Made by a program: the position numbers and the translations under genes
Part shown: positions 1 to 9,809 of the stretch, one piece after another
How positions within the stretch are numbered: position 1 is the stretch's first letter
Layout: every line of letters begins with the position of its first letter
Assembly: GCA_035771175.1 (NCBI GenBank)
Contig: CM069603.1
Span: forward strand, 19,072,286 to 19,136,285
Direction: 5' to 3'
DNA length: 64,000 nucleotides
Source: Paratinospora sagittata
Lineage: Eukaryota; Streptophyta; Magnoliopsida; Ranunculales; Menispermaceae
The notes under the pieces: model-generated
Told to the model about the DNA's origin: nothing
The model's input: only the letters and a program-made list of their open reading frames with translations
The model's database searches: none

Positions 1-187
1 TAACAAATGCAAACCTAGCCTTCATTCCCCACCTTAACACATTTTCAGTGGCGTACCGTTTTCTTCTAACTTCTTGGGCCCCTCGCTCTCTTCTGCGTCC
101 CTACACACTTCAAGAAGTTAGAAGAAAGTGCTGGGCCACTAAAAGTGTGTTAAGGTGGGGAATGAAGGCTAGGTTTTGCATTTGTTA
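1..187. repeat. Inverted repeat (foldback) within an A-type LTR at the window edge
   Basis: Bases 1-76 are the near-complete reverse complement of 111-187, with a 34-base spacer. I count only a handful of mismatches and one 1-base indel by eye. The right arm is ordinary A-type LTR sequence, also found at about 22,044-22,130 without a second arm. The left arm is therefore the same LTR segment in opposite orientation. It touches base 1, so the inverted stretch may continue outside the window. It could be a head-to-head LTR junction or a local inverted duplication. Confidence 0.85.
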
Positions 188-1040
188 CTTGTTTAATAAT
201 GAATTACATAGCATCATGCATCATATATGTTACCATGTTTTACTTCATACATGAGGCTATCTATTATAAAATTCATAACCGTGGGTGTTATGCCGTTACG
301 TTGGACCGTGGGATCATCATTATGATATATTATTAGGTGCCATGGTGTTACGATGGACCCGGTAGAGTGACAATGTCACTGGTTAGCACTAGAACTCATG
401 AGATCTCTCAGTTGCTGGTTATTGTATCGGTGCCTCGGATTGCAGATTGCGAGTGAATGGCACCTGGCCTGTGATGCCGTGTGACCATGTTTCTATCATA
501 TCATTGCTTGATTCATTGTTGTGGCATAGCTATCTGATGACTGTTGTTCTTTATTTATTATTATGCATGTAAGACTTGTTTACCCTGCTTGATCTAACTG
601 AGCTGTTGAGCTTACCCCGTTGCTAAGCTTTCTAGGAAAATAAGATGGGTCAGAATGGATTTATTCTGGGGGTTATTTCAAAACTATGTAGGGACTTTTG
701 TGTATATACTCTCCGCAGGTCCTGTCAGATCGGTCTATCTATGGTGGCAATGGTTCCAGGCTACTAGACGCCTCTCTTTGACTACTTTTTTTTTTATTTT
801 GGTAGTTTTGTAGGGGTCTCGCCCTTGTTACCTTTTTGTTGTCTTTTTGCTATAAAGAATGTAATAATTAACAAACTCTCTATGTTTGCAATATAACCGT
901 ATTTTCCTTAATAGTTTGTATTATATTATTGATGATGTGGGCCACTATGCTTTTGTATGTGGTACTCTGATCGAGTGGAGTGATTACTCGACGCCCTAAC
1001 TGTTGCATCTCGCGTCGGGTCAATGAGGCAGGGTGTGTGA
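1..1040 (+). mobile_element. 5' LTR of chromovirus element A (left part missing)
   Basis: From about 107 the sequence runs parallel to the right part of A's 3' LTR (21,945-22,972), sharing GCACTAGAACTCAT, ATTATGCATGTAAGACTTG and the stretch from TATAAAGAATGTAA to GATGATGTGGGCC. It ends near 1040 in a decayed GGGTGTGTGA where the 3' copy has GGTGTGACA. The U3 start seen at 9,968 is absent here, replaced by the inverted arm at 1-76. A GAGCT(GTTG)AGCTT stem-loop lies at about 600-613. Immediately after the end comes a run of 15 A (1040-1054). Confidence 0.75.
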
Positions 1041-2097
1041 AAAAAAAAAAAAAACTTCATGTCGAAGTTTTAGCTCATGATATACAAAAACATTATGTGA
1101 CGTTATGTGCTAGACTATTTGTGGTAGGCCCACTCGTCCAGTGAATTTCTTCACTATTAATGGGTTTGATGTGGTATGGGACACAACAAACTCACACAAA
1201 TACTGATGAAAAACGTGAGACGAGGTAACCGACAGACCTGCTGTGTAGCAGTTCATGGCGAAAGTCCGACTTACCATCAGTATCATCAAGTTCACATGGA
1301 ATGGGATGTTTTTCACAGAAATCTGCTTTGTAGCAGTTAATGGCAGATGGTTTTTCACAGAAATCTGCTGTGTAGCAGTTAATGGCAGACGGTTTTTCAC
1401 AGAAATCTGCAAAAGACCGCGCACAAGTCCCCTTGACTAGACCACATCCCTTATTACCAAATTCATGAGGAATGGGACGCATGAATTTGGACTATAATAG
1501 GAATCGTTAGGTCTTGGTGATAGGTGAGCATAGTATAAACAAGTGTAAAGGATTTGCGACATGTAAATCTAGGTGAGAACACGACGAAAAGGTCGTGGAA
1601 ATATCTGTGGCATGTACTGATTTTCAATAACATAGCTATTCTCACAAATACAGAAGAAATTGTTTGAAGTGTTTTAAAAACACAAATACTACTATAATAG
1701 TCTTTGAAATTATTAAAATCACACTCTTGGTTTTGTTTTTAGACCAACCTAAAGGTACAATGCCATGGTGCTCTAAGGCTCCTCATTTTCCCAATTACCT
1801 AGCTTAGAAAACTATGAGGTTAAAACCTATGACAAGTCACTCAGGAACCATGCATGTGAACTACATCACGAATCAGTGCTAACATCAAGCCAATCTGCAG
1901 ACAATGCCAGTACAAACAAGAAGTCAGCACGACCCTAGCTCCTCTCGACAAGCGTCTGTGTTTATGCAGCTGCAAGACGAAGCTAGATCTGAACCTACTC
2001 CCCTACATCAGAACAAGCGATGGACGACAACGCTAATGCCCTGACAGCAGAACAAACTGTTGCAACTCATTCCATTTGAGTAGCCGTACCGTTTAGC
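1041..2097 (+). other. Element A leader, no recognised PBS
   Basis: This is non-coding sequence between the 5' LTR and gag of element A. The expected TGGTATCAGAGC primer site is not visible just after the LTR; instead there is a poly-A run and then unrecognised sequence. It contains the 42-bp tandem repeat described separately. Small ORFs on both strands across the repeat arise because 42 is a multiple of three, and I do not regard them as genes. The PBS may have been deleted, or a foreign fragment may lie here. Confidence 0.5.
1308..1410. repeat. 42-bp tandem repeat, about 2.5 copies
   Basis: Copies lie at 1308-1349 and 1350-1391, with a partial copy at 1392-1410 and an earlier decayed half copy at about 1238-1260. 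Each unit begins GTTTTTCACAGAAATCTGC and contains a small hairpin CTGCT-(4 nt)-AGCAG. The loop differs between copies (TTGT, GTGT) while the stem is kept. Confidence 0.85.
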
Positions 2098-3110
2098 ATG
2101 GGACAATTTTTCCAAGACTTTATTGAATACATGAAGGTGTCAATGAGAGTTTCAGTCCAGAGTGTTGCTGATCATCAAACTGCGGTCCCCCAGCCGCATT
2201 TGGAACTGACTAAGCAGAAAATTGATCAGATGACCAGGAAAATTGCAAAGTACAAATGGCTACAGCCCATCACTTTTGATGGAAAGCCCGACTTTGACGA
2301 AGCCTACAAATGGCTAAAGGAAACTCGAAAGGCACTTTAAGCAATGGGAACATCTGAAGAAAGAAAGATTCCTCTTGCTGTTTACCAGTTAGTTGGAAAC
2401 GCCAACTCCTGGGTGAAAACAGTTAAGGTAGACCCTTAAGTAAATGCCAGTACCGTGACATGGAAACAATTTGAAGCTAAATTCATGAATGAGTATTTTC
2501 CAAATGTTGTCAAGGGAAAAAAAAGACAGAAATTCGCCAGAATCTTTCAAGGAAATATGACAGTCCGGGAATACGCAGCCAAATTCACGGAACTTTCAAT
2601 TTTCTCTCTATCTACCATCATCACCGAGAGGGACAAAGTTGAAAAGTTTTTCAATGGATTAAGGCCCAACATTAAGCATGCCCTTGCCTTTCTAAAGCTT
2701 GATAATTTTAGAAAATTGGTGAACATGGCTATAAATTATGAGCAGGAGAAGCTTGTGCAGGAATAGAGGTGAAATCGGGGAAAACGAGTCATTGGTCTAG
2801 TATAACAGTTTGGTAGGAAGGGACCTTACCAGCCAAATCAAAATGCTCGCCCCAGCATAGGCAACTGCCAAAACCCTTGTCTCCAATTTGCTCACCCTGT
2901 TCCAGCACAACAAAATTTCCAAAAGAACCTTCTCAATCGCCAAAATCAAGCAGGCCAAAGAAATGAAAATAATCGACGATGTCCCCTACCTCCTCCAAAT
3001 CGACAACTATAAGATCGAGATCGTATGTGTTATAAGTATGGCCAGGTGGGTCACATTCGACAAAATTTCCCTATCACAGCCCCTGCTACACCAGTTCAAC
3101 AAGCAGCCGC
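2098..3110 (+). pseudogene. gag: Element A gag (nucleocapsid/capsid), decayed
   Basis: Gag forms the particle that packages retrotransposon RNA. The reading begins with an ATG at 2098 (MGQFFQDFIEYM). A Retrotrans_gag core follows at about 2455-2766, with TWKQFEAKFMNEYFP, MTVREYAAKFTEL and GLRPNIKHAL, as in chromovirus capsids. Stops interrupt it near 2338, 2438 and 2764. A CCHC zinc knuckle lies at 3028-3072 (CYKYGQVGHIRQNF): the second and last Cys are now Tyr and Phe, so it could not bind zinc normally. The protease follows at once, as expected for a gag-pol order. The start codon is a best guess because the leader is damaged. Family assignment is secure; function is lost. Confidence 0.85.
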
Positions 3111-3229
3111 GATAGGTCCACCACTCCCAGTCAGCAACAAGGTCCTAGGCAGCAAGGACACCCCTATACTGTTGTGGAATGACCAAGGCCAGACACTAAC
3201 GTGGTGGATGGTACCTTGTTTTCCATAAC

Positions 3230-3491
3230 ATGTTGGTACATGTCTTATTCGATTCGGGTTCTACACATTCTTTTATTGCTACCCAAGTAGTCCAAAAATT
3301 AGGACTCCAACCAAAGGCTACTGTCGTTACAATTCTAGTATCCATGCCAATAGGACCGAGTATGGAAATAAATCAAGTATGTTCCAATTGTGAATTTAAA
3401 ATATTGGATCATCAACTGGTAGCTGACCTCCTAGTAATGGATTTCTCTGACTTTGATGTTATCTTGGGTATGGACTAGTTAACACCTTTAC
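3230..3491 (+). pseudogene. pol: Element A aspartic protease, split by a solo LTR
   Basis: This is the retroviral-type aspartic protease that matures Gag-Pol. The active-site motif LFDSGSTHSFI is intact (DSGS), and the second conserved block DFDVILGMD comes before LT. The Trp of GMDW is a TAG stop. Reading is then cut at 3491 by solo LTR J1 and resumes at 6,361 with HAQIDCQKKQVRL, which continues the usual C-terminal block. Removing the LTR and one copy of the 5-base target duplication makes the two halves adjoin in frame. It is inactive because of the stop and the insertion. Confidence 0.85.
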
Positions 3492-3670
3492 TGTTGGTCC
3501 ACCCAAGAGGGGGGTAATTTGGGTGCAATGGTCAATTTTAAAAAATGTCTTCCAATAACTTAGGTGATTTACATAAGTTAATTAGAACATAATACAAATT
3601 AGAACATAGAATAAAATGCAAAAGTTTGACACACAAATTTATAGTGGTTCGGGAAAGCCTACGTCCACTA

Positions 3671-4123
3671 CTTAATCTCTCGATTAGGATTTACTCAATC
3701 CACTAACTGATTCTCTTACGGGTGAGAACCAAACCTTTACAACTGTCCCTTTTACAGGTTAAAAGCAAACCTATCCTTTCATGGGCTAAGGATGATCCAT
3801 TTTCCTTTTTCCGGGATTAGGCAAAACCCATGTTCCTTTTACAAGTGGCTAAAGAAGAACCAAATTTCCATTTTTTGGGATGAGGAGAAACCCATGTTCC
3901 TTTTAATGGCTAAGGAAGAACCAATTTCCTTTTTACAAGATGAGGAGAAACCCATGTTCCTTTTCCTGGCCAAGGAAGAACCGTGATCCTTTTGCGGGAT
4001 AAGGAACAACCGATTTCTCTTTTAAGGCTAAGAGATAACCTATCCTTTTTACGGTTAAGGACACACCTACCCTTTTACTGGATGAGGATGAACCGATTTC
4101 TCTTTTACAGGCTCAGAGAAAAC
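3671..4123. repeat. Tandem hairpin array in LTR J1, about 15 modules
   Basis: Modules of about 27-33 bases end in AACC and contain a loop resembling TTACGGG. Complementary stems include TTCTC/GAGAA, CTTTT/AAAAG, ATCCTT/AAGGAT, TTCCTT/AAGGAA (twice), TCTCTT/AAGAGA and TTCTCT/AGAGAA. The stem sequence changes from module to module while pairing is kept. A few modules (near 3,805, 3,870 and 4,070) pair poorly. Confidence 0.8.
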
Positions 4124-4838
4124 ATATATGATTTCAATCCTGAAATCATCAAGTGAATGCACTTGTCTTGGTTGTTTCAATCCAGAAACACACCAACATT
4201 ATAACACTAAGATGTTGGTTGGTTCTAACGAAGTAGAACACTTTACATTAAGCACAACACATAGCATTACAAAGATATGAAATGTGAAATACACCTTCTG
4301 TCCTTTACCTTTCAATGTTCGGTATTGCTCAAGTGCAATTTCGAAAAGCATGAATGTTATGATATGAAAATTAGTGTTTTATCGAAAGATAAAATATACC
4401 AAACAAATATTGACATTAAAAACAGAGGACTGGTGTAAATCAAAGACACAAATAGTTTTCAAAATAGATATAGAATATATGTATGAAAACTTCTGGTTCA
4501 ATGATCAGTAGTTTAACACAACTACTGATATGGTTCAATACAATACTTAAGATATGAAATCAAGTACGACTGTATATCTTGAACTATTTCTCAAATTCTA
4601 TCATCAGCATGAATGATACAGATATGAATTAGTGCTGAGAACTTGAGTTGATACCAATATAAAAACAATTTCTCAAAGATAGGAATATATTTGAAACTCA
4701 AAATGAAAATCATATAAGTATCAGTGAAAAATACTTTGAAAGATTAGAAAAATGAAATTCATTTTGACACAGACTAACTTTCAAAAAGTATTGGCACAAC
4801 ACAAAGTGATTGGTAAGTTGTTTGGTCCTAAGTGTTGG

Positions 4839-4847
4839 TATTTATAG
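4839..4847 (-). promoter_or_regulatory. Putative TATA box of LTR J1
   Basis: CTATAAATA reads on the minus strand. The same octamer sits at matching places in J2 (14,436-14,444), J3 (57,338-57,346) and D (36,884-36,892), downstream in the sense direction of the GC-rich repeat array. This gives the transcription direction of the LTR. Confidence 0.6.
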
Positions 4848-5118
4848 ACTTAGTGGGACATAGCCGTTAGACATTTGAAGTTCAAATAATGTGAATGTTT
4901 TCACACAATGACTAGAATGTTATATGAAAATAGCAACTGCGATTTTTACTAACATTCTGGTTCTCTTCAGATTTCATGCAAGAAGAAAGCTTTAGAAGAA
5001 CTTCTTTCGTGCATCAGAAATGGTCTCTGATAAGTCTAAAAAGGACTCTGTGAAAATGTTTGTTTTGAAATAGTAAATTGATGTAGTGTACTCATTCGAA
5101 TAGTGACGGTAGTTGAAT

Positions 5119-5697
5119 TAGCGTCCTGATTCTGTAAGCAGTGTCCTAACGCATAATATCAACTTTTTCGTTTTGTTCCTTGAGGGCGCTTACTACGTAT
5201 AAGCGTTTGGCTAAACACTTAAGTGAGGGCGCTACTAACTCGTAAGCGTCCTGACTTACTTATGACTTTAGACGACTTAAACCTTGAGGGCGCTAATGCA
5301 CTATTAGCGTCCTGCTATGTTTTAAAACTATTAACTGCATGAAGGCGCTACTATTCGAGTAAGCGTCTTGCTTTTAAACCATAAAACAAAACATGAGAAA
5401 AACATAACATGAGGGCGCTACTACTATGTAAGCGTCCTGCAAGTTAAGACATTTAAAAACACGCTGAAGGACAATCAGCGTCCTAAAAGTTATTAAGTTG
5501 ATGTCCAAAAGTGAGGGCGCTCCTATCCAGAAAACGTCCTGATAGTTTAATGAACTTATAACCATCAGCGTCCTCAAAGAAACATTCCTTGAAGAACTTT
5601 TAGAAGATCTTTCAGTGGGCTGATGCTGAGTCAGCTTCCTAACAACTTTAGAGGTTGACTAATATATAATACCGCTACTACACAAGTAAGCGTCCTG
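5119..5697. repeat. AGGGCGCT / AGCGTCCT module array in U3 of J1
   Basis: Repeated pairs of (G)AGGGCGCTAC and (T)AAGCGTCCTG, about 20 bases apart and spaced by AT-rich links, recur roughly every 60-80 bases. The two halves pair with one G-U wobble on the plus strand; on the minus strand the same position is an A-C mismatch. The array lies upstream of the minus-strand TATA box. Homologous arrays occur in J2 and J3. Confidence 0.8.
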
Positions 5698-6360
5698 ATT
5701 AATTAGTTCATTTCAACCTTGAGCGTTATCAACGACCCAATGACCTAATGACCTGAAAGACTCTTTGAAAATAGTTTTGACTCACGATAAAATATTCGAT
5801 ACATGCAAATAAAAACTCGGTATATTTCAAATTAAATATAAAATTTTAAATTTCTTGAAATATAGTTAAGACATCAAAACATGCAGATTTAGAAAACATA
5901 TGAAAATGATATATGCATGGTTTTCAAAAACATTTTGAGCAATAACGATTAGATAAGGATATACCTTAAATACTTTGTGTATTTCTCTTTTCTCATAACC
6001 GTTAAATCCAACTCTTCGTAATGAGATCTTTAATAAGAGTAATTCGGAGTTGAATGACTTAAACGTTGATCGAGAGATGTAGTCTTGAAGCTTGATTGAA
6101 ACGTCCAAGAGAAGTGATCTTGAAATCATGATGTGATCGTTGAAGTCCTTTAGTTGAAGCGAGCTTGATCGTTGGATGTAAACTTTGAGTTCCTTGATCA
6201 AGTCGTTTCTTGGCTTTTTGCTTTTCCGTTGGTGCAGAGATAAGTTCTTGAAAAACGTTCGTTAGCACTGAAAAATACTTTGTTTGTGATCATCAAAATA
6301 TACTTCATCAAGTATACTTTAGAGATGTGCTAAGGATGAACCATATAGGTTAACATGTAC

Positions 6361-7278
6361 ATGCTCAAATAGATTGTCAGAAGAAGCAAGTTCGACTGAC
6401 ACTGCCTAATGGAGATAACCTAAAAATCCAAGGGGTTCGTGGACACGTTCATAATTCTATTGTGTCCCTTATAAGATCTCAGATGCAAGCTTTTTCAATA
6501 CTTGATCAGGATGAAGAAAGTATAGTGCCCAATCTTCCTCCCAGTTTGAAAGATATTCCAGTTTTTCGTGAATATCTAAGAGTATTCTTAGATGAACTTC
6601 TAGGACTCCCTCCTCCTCGAGAATTTGACTTCGAAATTAAGTTGATTCCTGGTACTGAACCTGGATAAGCAGTTAAAGCAATTGAAGAAGTTGGGGTTTA
6701 TAAGAAAAAACAAGTCACCATTGGGTGCTCCAGTTCTTCTTGTCAAGAAAAAGGACAGTTCACTTCGACTTTGCATCAACTATAAAAAGCTTAACAAAGT
6801 TACTATTAAGAACAAATACCCGTTACCTCGAATAGAAGATTTGTTCGATCAATTAAGAGGAGCAAAATTCTTTTCAAAAATAGACCTTCGCTCGGGGTAT
6901 CACCAACTCTGGGTTAAGGAAGAAGATATCCCAAAAACAGCTTTTCCAACCAGATATGGTCATTACAAATTCACTGTAATGCCATTTGGTCTATCAAATG
7001 CACCTGTGACATTCATGGATTTAATGAACTACATTTTCAGACAATACTTGGATCCATTTTTCGTTGTATTTTTTGGCGACATACTAATATACTCTCCCAC
7101 AGAGGAACTCCATGAGACACACTTGCGAACTGTACTTAGTACCCTTCAACAACACAAGTTGTACGCAAAGTTAAACAAGTTTGAATTTTGGATGACTAAG
7201 GTTAAGTTCCTCGGTCATGTCTTGTCCCATGATGGCATCGAAGTAGATCCAGCCAAGGTAGAAGCGGTACTTAGTTAG
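6361..7278 (+). pseudogene. pol: Element A protease tail and reverse transcriptase
   Basis: The protease tail (HAQIDCQKK) leads into a linker at 6,462-6,668 and the RT palm and fingers at 6,682-7,278. Conserved RT blocks are seen in order: [80 protein letters not shown], and the catalytic block. That block reads FFGDILIYS where active enzymes have (I/V)DD: the first Asp of the pair is Gly (codon at 7,075-7,077). This alone should abolish polymerisation. A TAA at 6,667 and a TAG near 7,278 also interrupt reading. Family is Ty3/gypsy. Confidence 0.9.
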
Positions 7279-7870
7279 ACACAACCTACTAACGTCACAT
7301 AAATTAAGAGCTTTTCTCAAATTAGCCGGATATTACACACGGTTCATCAAAGATTTTTCCAAACTTGCTGAAGCACTCACTCGACTAACCCGAAAGGACA
7401 CGCATTTTATTTGGAGTGAAGCCTGTGAATGAAGTTTTCAAGAGCTCAAGAAAAGGCTGACTTCAACATCTGTTCTGACCACTCCAAAGGATGAGATTGG
7501 CTTCACACTATACACTGATGCATCGCTTCAAGGACATGGAGCCGTGCTAATGCAAGAAGATCGCGTAGTAGCATATGCCTCTTGACAGTTGAAAATTCAT
7601 TAGGTCAATTATCCAACTCATGATTTAGAACTCGTGGCAGTAGTGTTTGCCTTAAAAATTTTGCGACATTACTTGTATGGAGAACGATTTGAAGTATTCT
7701 CCGACCACAAAAGTCTTTAGTATATCTGTACTTAGAAAGACTTAAATCTTCGACAAAGGCGATGGCTCAAGCTCATCAAAGACTGTGACTTTGAACTTAA
7801 ATACCATCAGGGTAAAGCCAATGTAGCGGCCAATGCCCTTAGCAGAAAGTCATATGTCTTCGTCTGTACG
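7279..7870 (+). pseudogene. pol: Element A RT connection and RNase H, many stops
   Basis: Reading continues after the stop with FLKLAGYYTRFIKDFSKL and LTRLTRKDTHFIWSEACE, then RNase H at about 7,490-7,860: GFTLYTDASLQGHG (catalytic Asp), [20 protein letters not shown] (catalytic Glu region), [10 protein letters not shown] (catalytic Asp) and KYHQGKANVAANALSRK. RNase H removes the RNA template during reverse transcription. Stops fall where related elements have Gln or Arg (for example KSL*YICT*KDL). They match CAG to TAG and CGA to TGA changes. Confidence 0.85.
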
Positions 7871-7882
7871 GTAGATTTCAAA

Positions 7883-9410
7883 ATGGGCAAGCTGTCATAC
7901 GAGCTGGAAAGGTATAACTTGCAGTTCCAGAATGATGAAAATGTAGTTAGACTTGGCCAGCTCACTACCTACTCCAACCTCATCAAAAGAATAGCCGTTG
8001 CACAAGCCAAAGATGACGAACTTATAAAGATGAAGGAGCTTGTTCTACAAAACCAAGCTTTACATCAATGGTCTCTCACTTCTGTTGGTGTGGTATTATA
8101 TAAAGGGAGATTGTGTGTAGCTTAGAACTTAGAGCTTAGGCGGGACCTGACGAATAAGTGCCACAAATCTAGGTTCTCTATACATCCAAGGAGGAGACTA
8201 AATGTATAAGGACATGAAAAGGCAATTCTGGTTAAATGGAATGAAAAAGGCCATAGCAGAATTTGTGGGCAGATGCCTTACTTGTCAACAAGTAAAGACT
8301 CATTGCAGGCTCCCCTCTGGTTCGTTACAACCACTTCCTATAGGGGAATGGAAATGGGATAATATTGCCATGGATTTTGCGTCTGCGTTACCCAAAAAGG
8401 TCAAGGGTAAAGACACCGTCTGGGTAATTGTTGATCGGTTAACCAAAGCTGCACATTTTATACCAGTTAAATTTTTCGATACTCCGGGCAAGTTAGCCAA
8501 AATCTATGAATGAGAGATTATCAGATTGCATGGGATTCCTCTCACCATCGTCTGTGATCAAGACCATAGATTCACATCCAAGTTCTGGAAAAGCTTTCAC
8601 ACCAGGCTAGGTACAAAAATTCTCATGAGTACTGCTTTTCATCCCCAGACGGATGGATAGTCTGAGCGGCTTATACAAATTCTGGAAGACATGCTACAAT
8701 GTTGTGCCTTAGATTTTAACAACGGGTGGACAAAGTATCTGCATTTAGCAAAGTTCGCATGTAATAATAGTTATCAGACAAGGATTAAGATGGCTCCGTA
8801 TGAAACACTATACGGACGACCATGTAAATCACCTTTGTGTTGGTTAGATATGTCTGATCGACTACAGTTTGGTCCTGATCGCATACGAGAAACCACCAAA
8901 AAAATAAAACTCGTTAAAGAATGACTTCGTACCGCCCAAAGCAGACACAAAAGTTATGCAGACAAGTGACAAAAGCCTCTAGAATTTCAAGTTGGCAACT
9001 CGGTTCTTTTAAAGGTCCAATCGTTTAAAAGTGTGAAAAGATTTGTAGTTAAAGGAAAGCTGTCTCCAAGGTTTATTGGACCATTTCCAATTATTGATCG
9101 AGTCGGGAAATCTAGGTATCGTATGTCTTTACCACAATCCATGTCCAAAGTACACAACGTTTTTCATGTATCTATGCTAAGGAAATATCTTCATGATCCT
9201 TCACACATCATACCATCCCTTAAAGTTAAAATCGAGGAAGGAAATAAGTATAAAGAATATCCTGTGCAAATCTTTGATAGAAAGATAGAAGACTTGAGAA
9301 AAAAGAGCATTCCATTAGTAAAAATCCTTTGGAACTATCACGGAATAGAAGAAGCAACGTGGGAATTGGAACAAGAGATCAAGCAAAAATACCCTCACTT
9401 GTTTGTATAA
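7883..9410 (+). pseudogene. pol: Element A integrase with chromodomain-like C-terminus
   Basis: Integrase joins the DNA copy to the genome. The zinc-binding HHCC part shows IHPR and CLTCQQVK (about 8,180-8,300). The DDE core shows NIAMDFASALP, VCDQDHRFTSKFW and ERLIQILEDML, so all three acidic residues are readable. The region at about 8,690-8,930 has NNSYQTRIKMAPYE and LYGRPCKSP, followed by GPFPIIDRVG and VHNVFHVSMLRKY. The last 60 codons (YPVQIFDRKIEDLR, then WNYHGIEEATWELE) resemble the chromodomain tail of plant chromoviruses, which targets integration to marked chromatin. Stops at about 8,511, 8,658, 8,924 and 8,968 break it. Confidence 0.88.
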
Positions 9411-9491
9411 CACGTATATGTTTACATAATAATAAAATACTTTCAGTTCTTATTTTATGTTTTTGGGTTTCTTGTTTTGTCTTTGACTCAA

Positions 9492-9809
9492 ATGTCTAAC
9501 GATTCAATGAGTTATAGTTCTGAACCATCCGAACATAGAAATAATTCAAATCAGGATACATATATGACTATTGAAGAAGATGATGACATGAGCTCAACCC
9601 CTTCAGATTGGAGTCCTTCCACTGGCTATTACTCCCAGTCAACATTCCCTACGAGATCACAGTCTGCTTATATGCAACGAGTCCAGACCCCAATACACAA
9701 CCCAATAATACATTATCCACCTCGTCTTGGAACATCTGACCCAAAAGATGAAAACAATACAAGTATGCGTCAAACGGGTTTACGAGTCCGCCAAACACCA
9801 CGAAAATAA
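9492..9809 (+). CDS. Extra ORF between pol and 3' LTR of element A, unknown product
   Basis: An open frame from ATG at 9492 encodes about 105 residues rich in Ser, Thr, Asn and acidic residues (MTIEEDDDMSSTPSDW), ending in a basic tail (RQTPRK). It lies 80 bases after the pol stop, in the same frame. After its stop, another frame continues with a proline-rich stretch (FPRLPEVPAPDKAG) up to the LTR, so the original product may have been about 155 residues with a frameshift near 9,810. I recognise no domain. It may be an accessory protein of this chromovirus, a former C-terminal extension of pol, or chance. Element B has no counterpart. Confidence 0.4.
   Translation: MSNDSMSYSSEPSEHRNNSNQDTYMTIEEDDDMSSTPSDWSPSTGYYSQSTFPTRSQSAYMQRVQTPIHNPIIHYPPRLGTSDPKDENNTSMRQTGLRVRQTPRK

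Larger units (their letters stand above)
3492..6355 (-). mobile_element. Solo LTR J1 (Ty1/copia type), 2,864 bp, in A protease
   Basis: It begins TGTTGG and ends TTAACA, flanked by TTTAC (3487-3491) and TGTAC (6356-6360), a 5-bp target duplication with one change. The host protease reads through when it is removed. I assign minus orientation because CTATAAATA appears on the minus strand (4839-4847), and related J3 has its PBS and gag on that strand. Two repeat arrays occupy it: hairpins at 3,671-4,123 (downstream of the TATA box in the sense direction) and AGGGCGCT/AGCGTCCT modules at 5,119-5,697 (upstream). Unequal recombination between two LTRs is the usual origin of a solo LTR. It is about 1 kb longer than relatives J2 and J3. 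Confidence 0.85.

Noticed and set aside
1040..1054. Poly-A run as the 3' end of a LINE or SINE
   Set aside because: The sequence to its left is A-type LTR; no SINE A/B boxes, LINE ORF or flanking duplication could be found.
5119..5697. CRISPR-like repeat/spacer array
   Set aside because: The repeats are short half-sites with variable spacing inside a plant LTR, and similar arrays recur in homologous LTRs. There are no cas genes and the DNA is eukaryotic.
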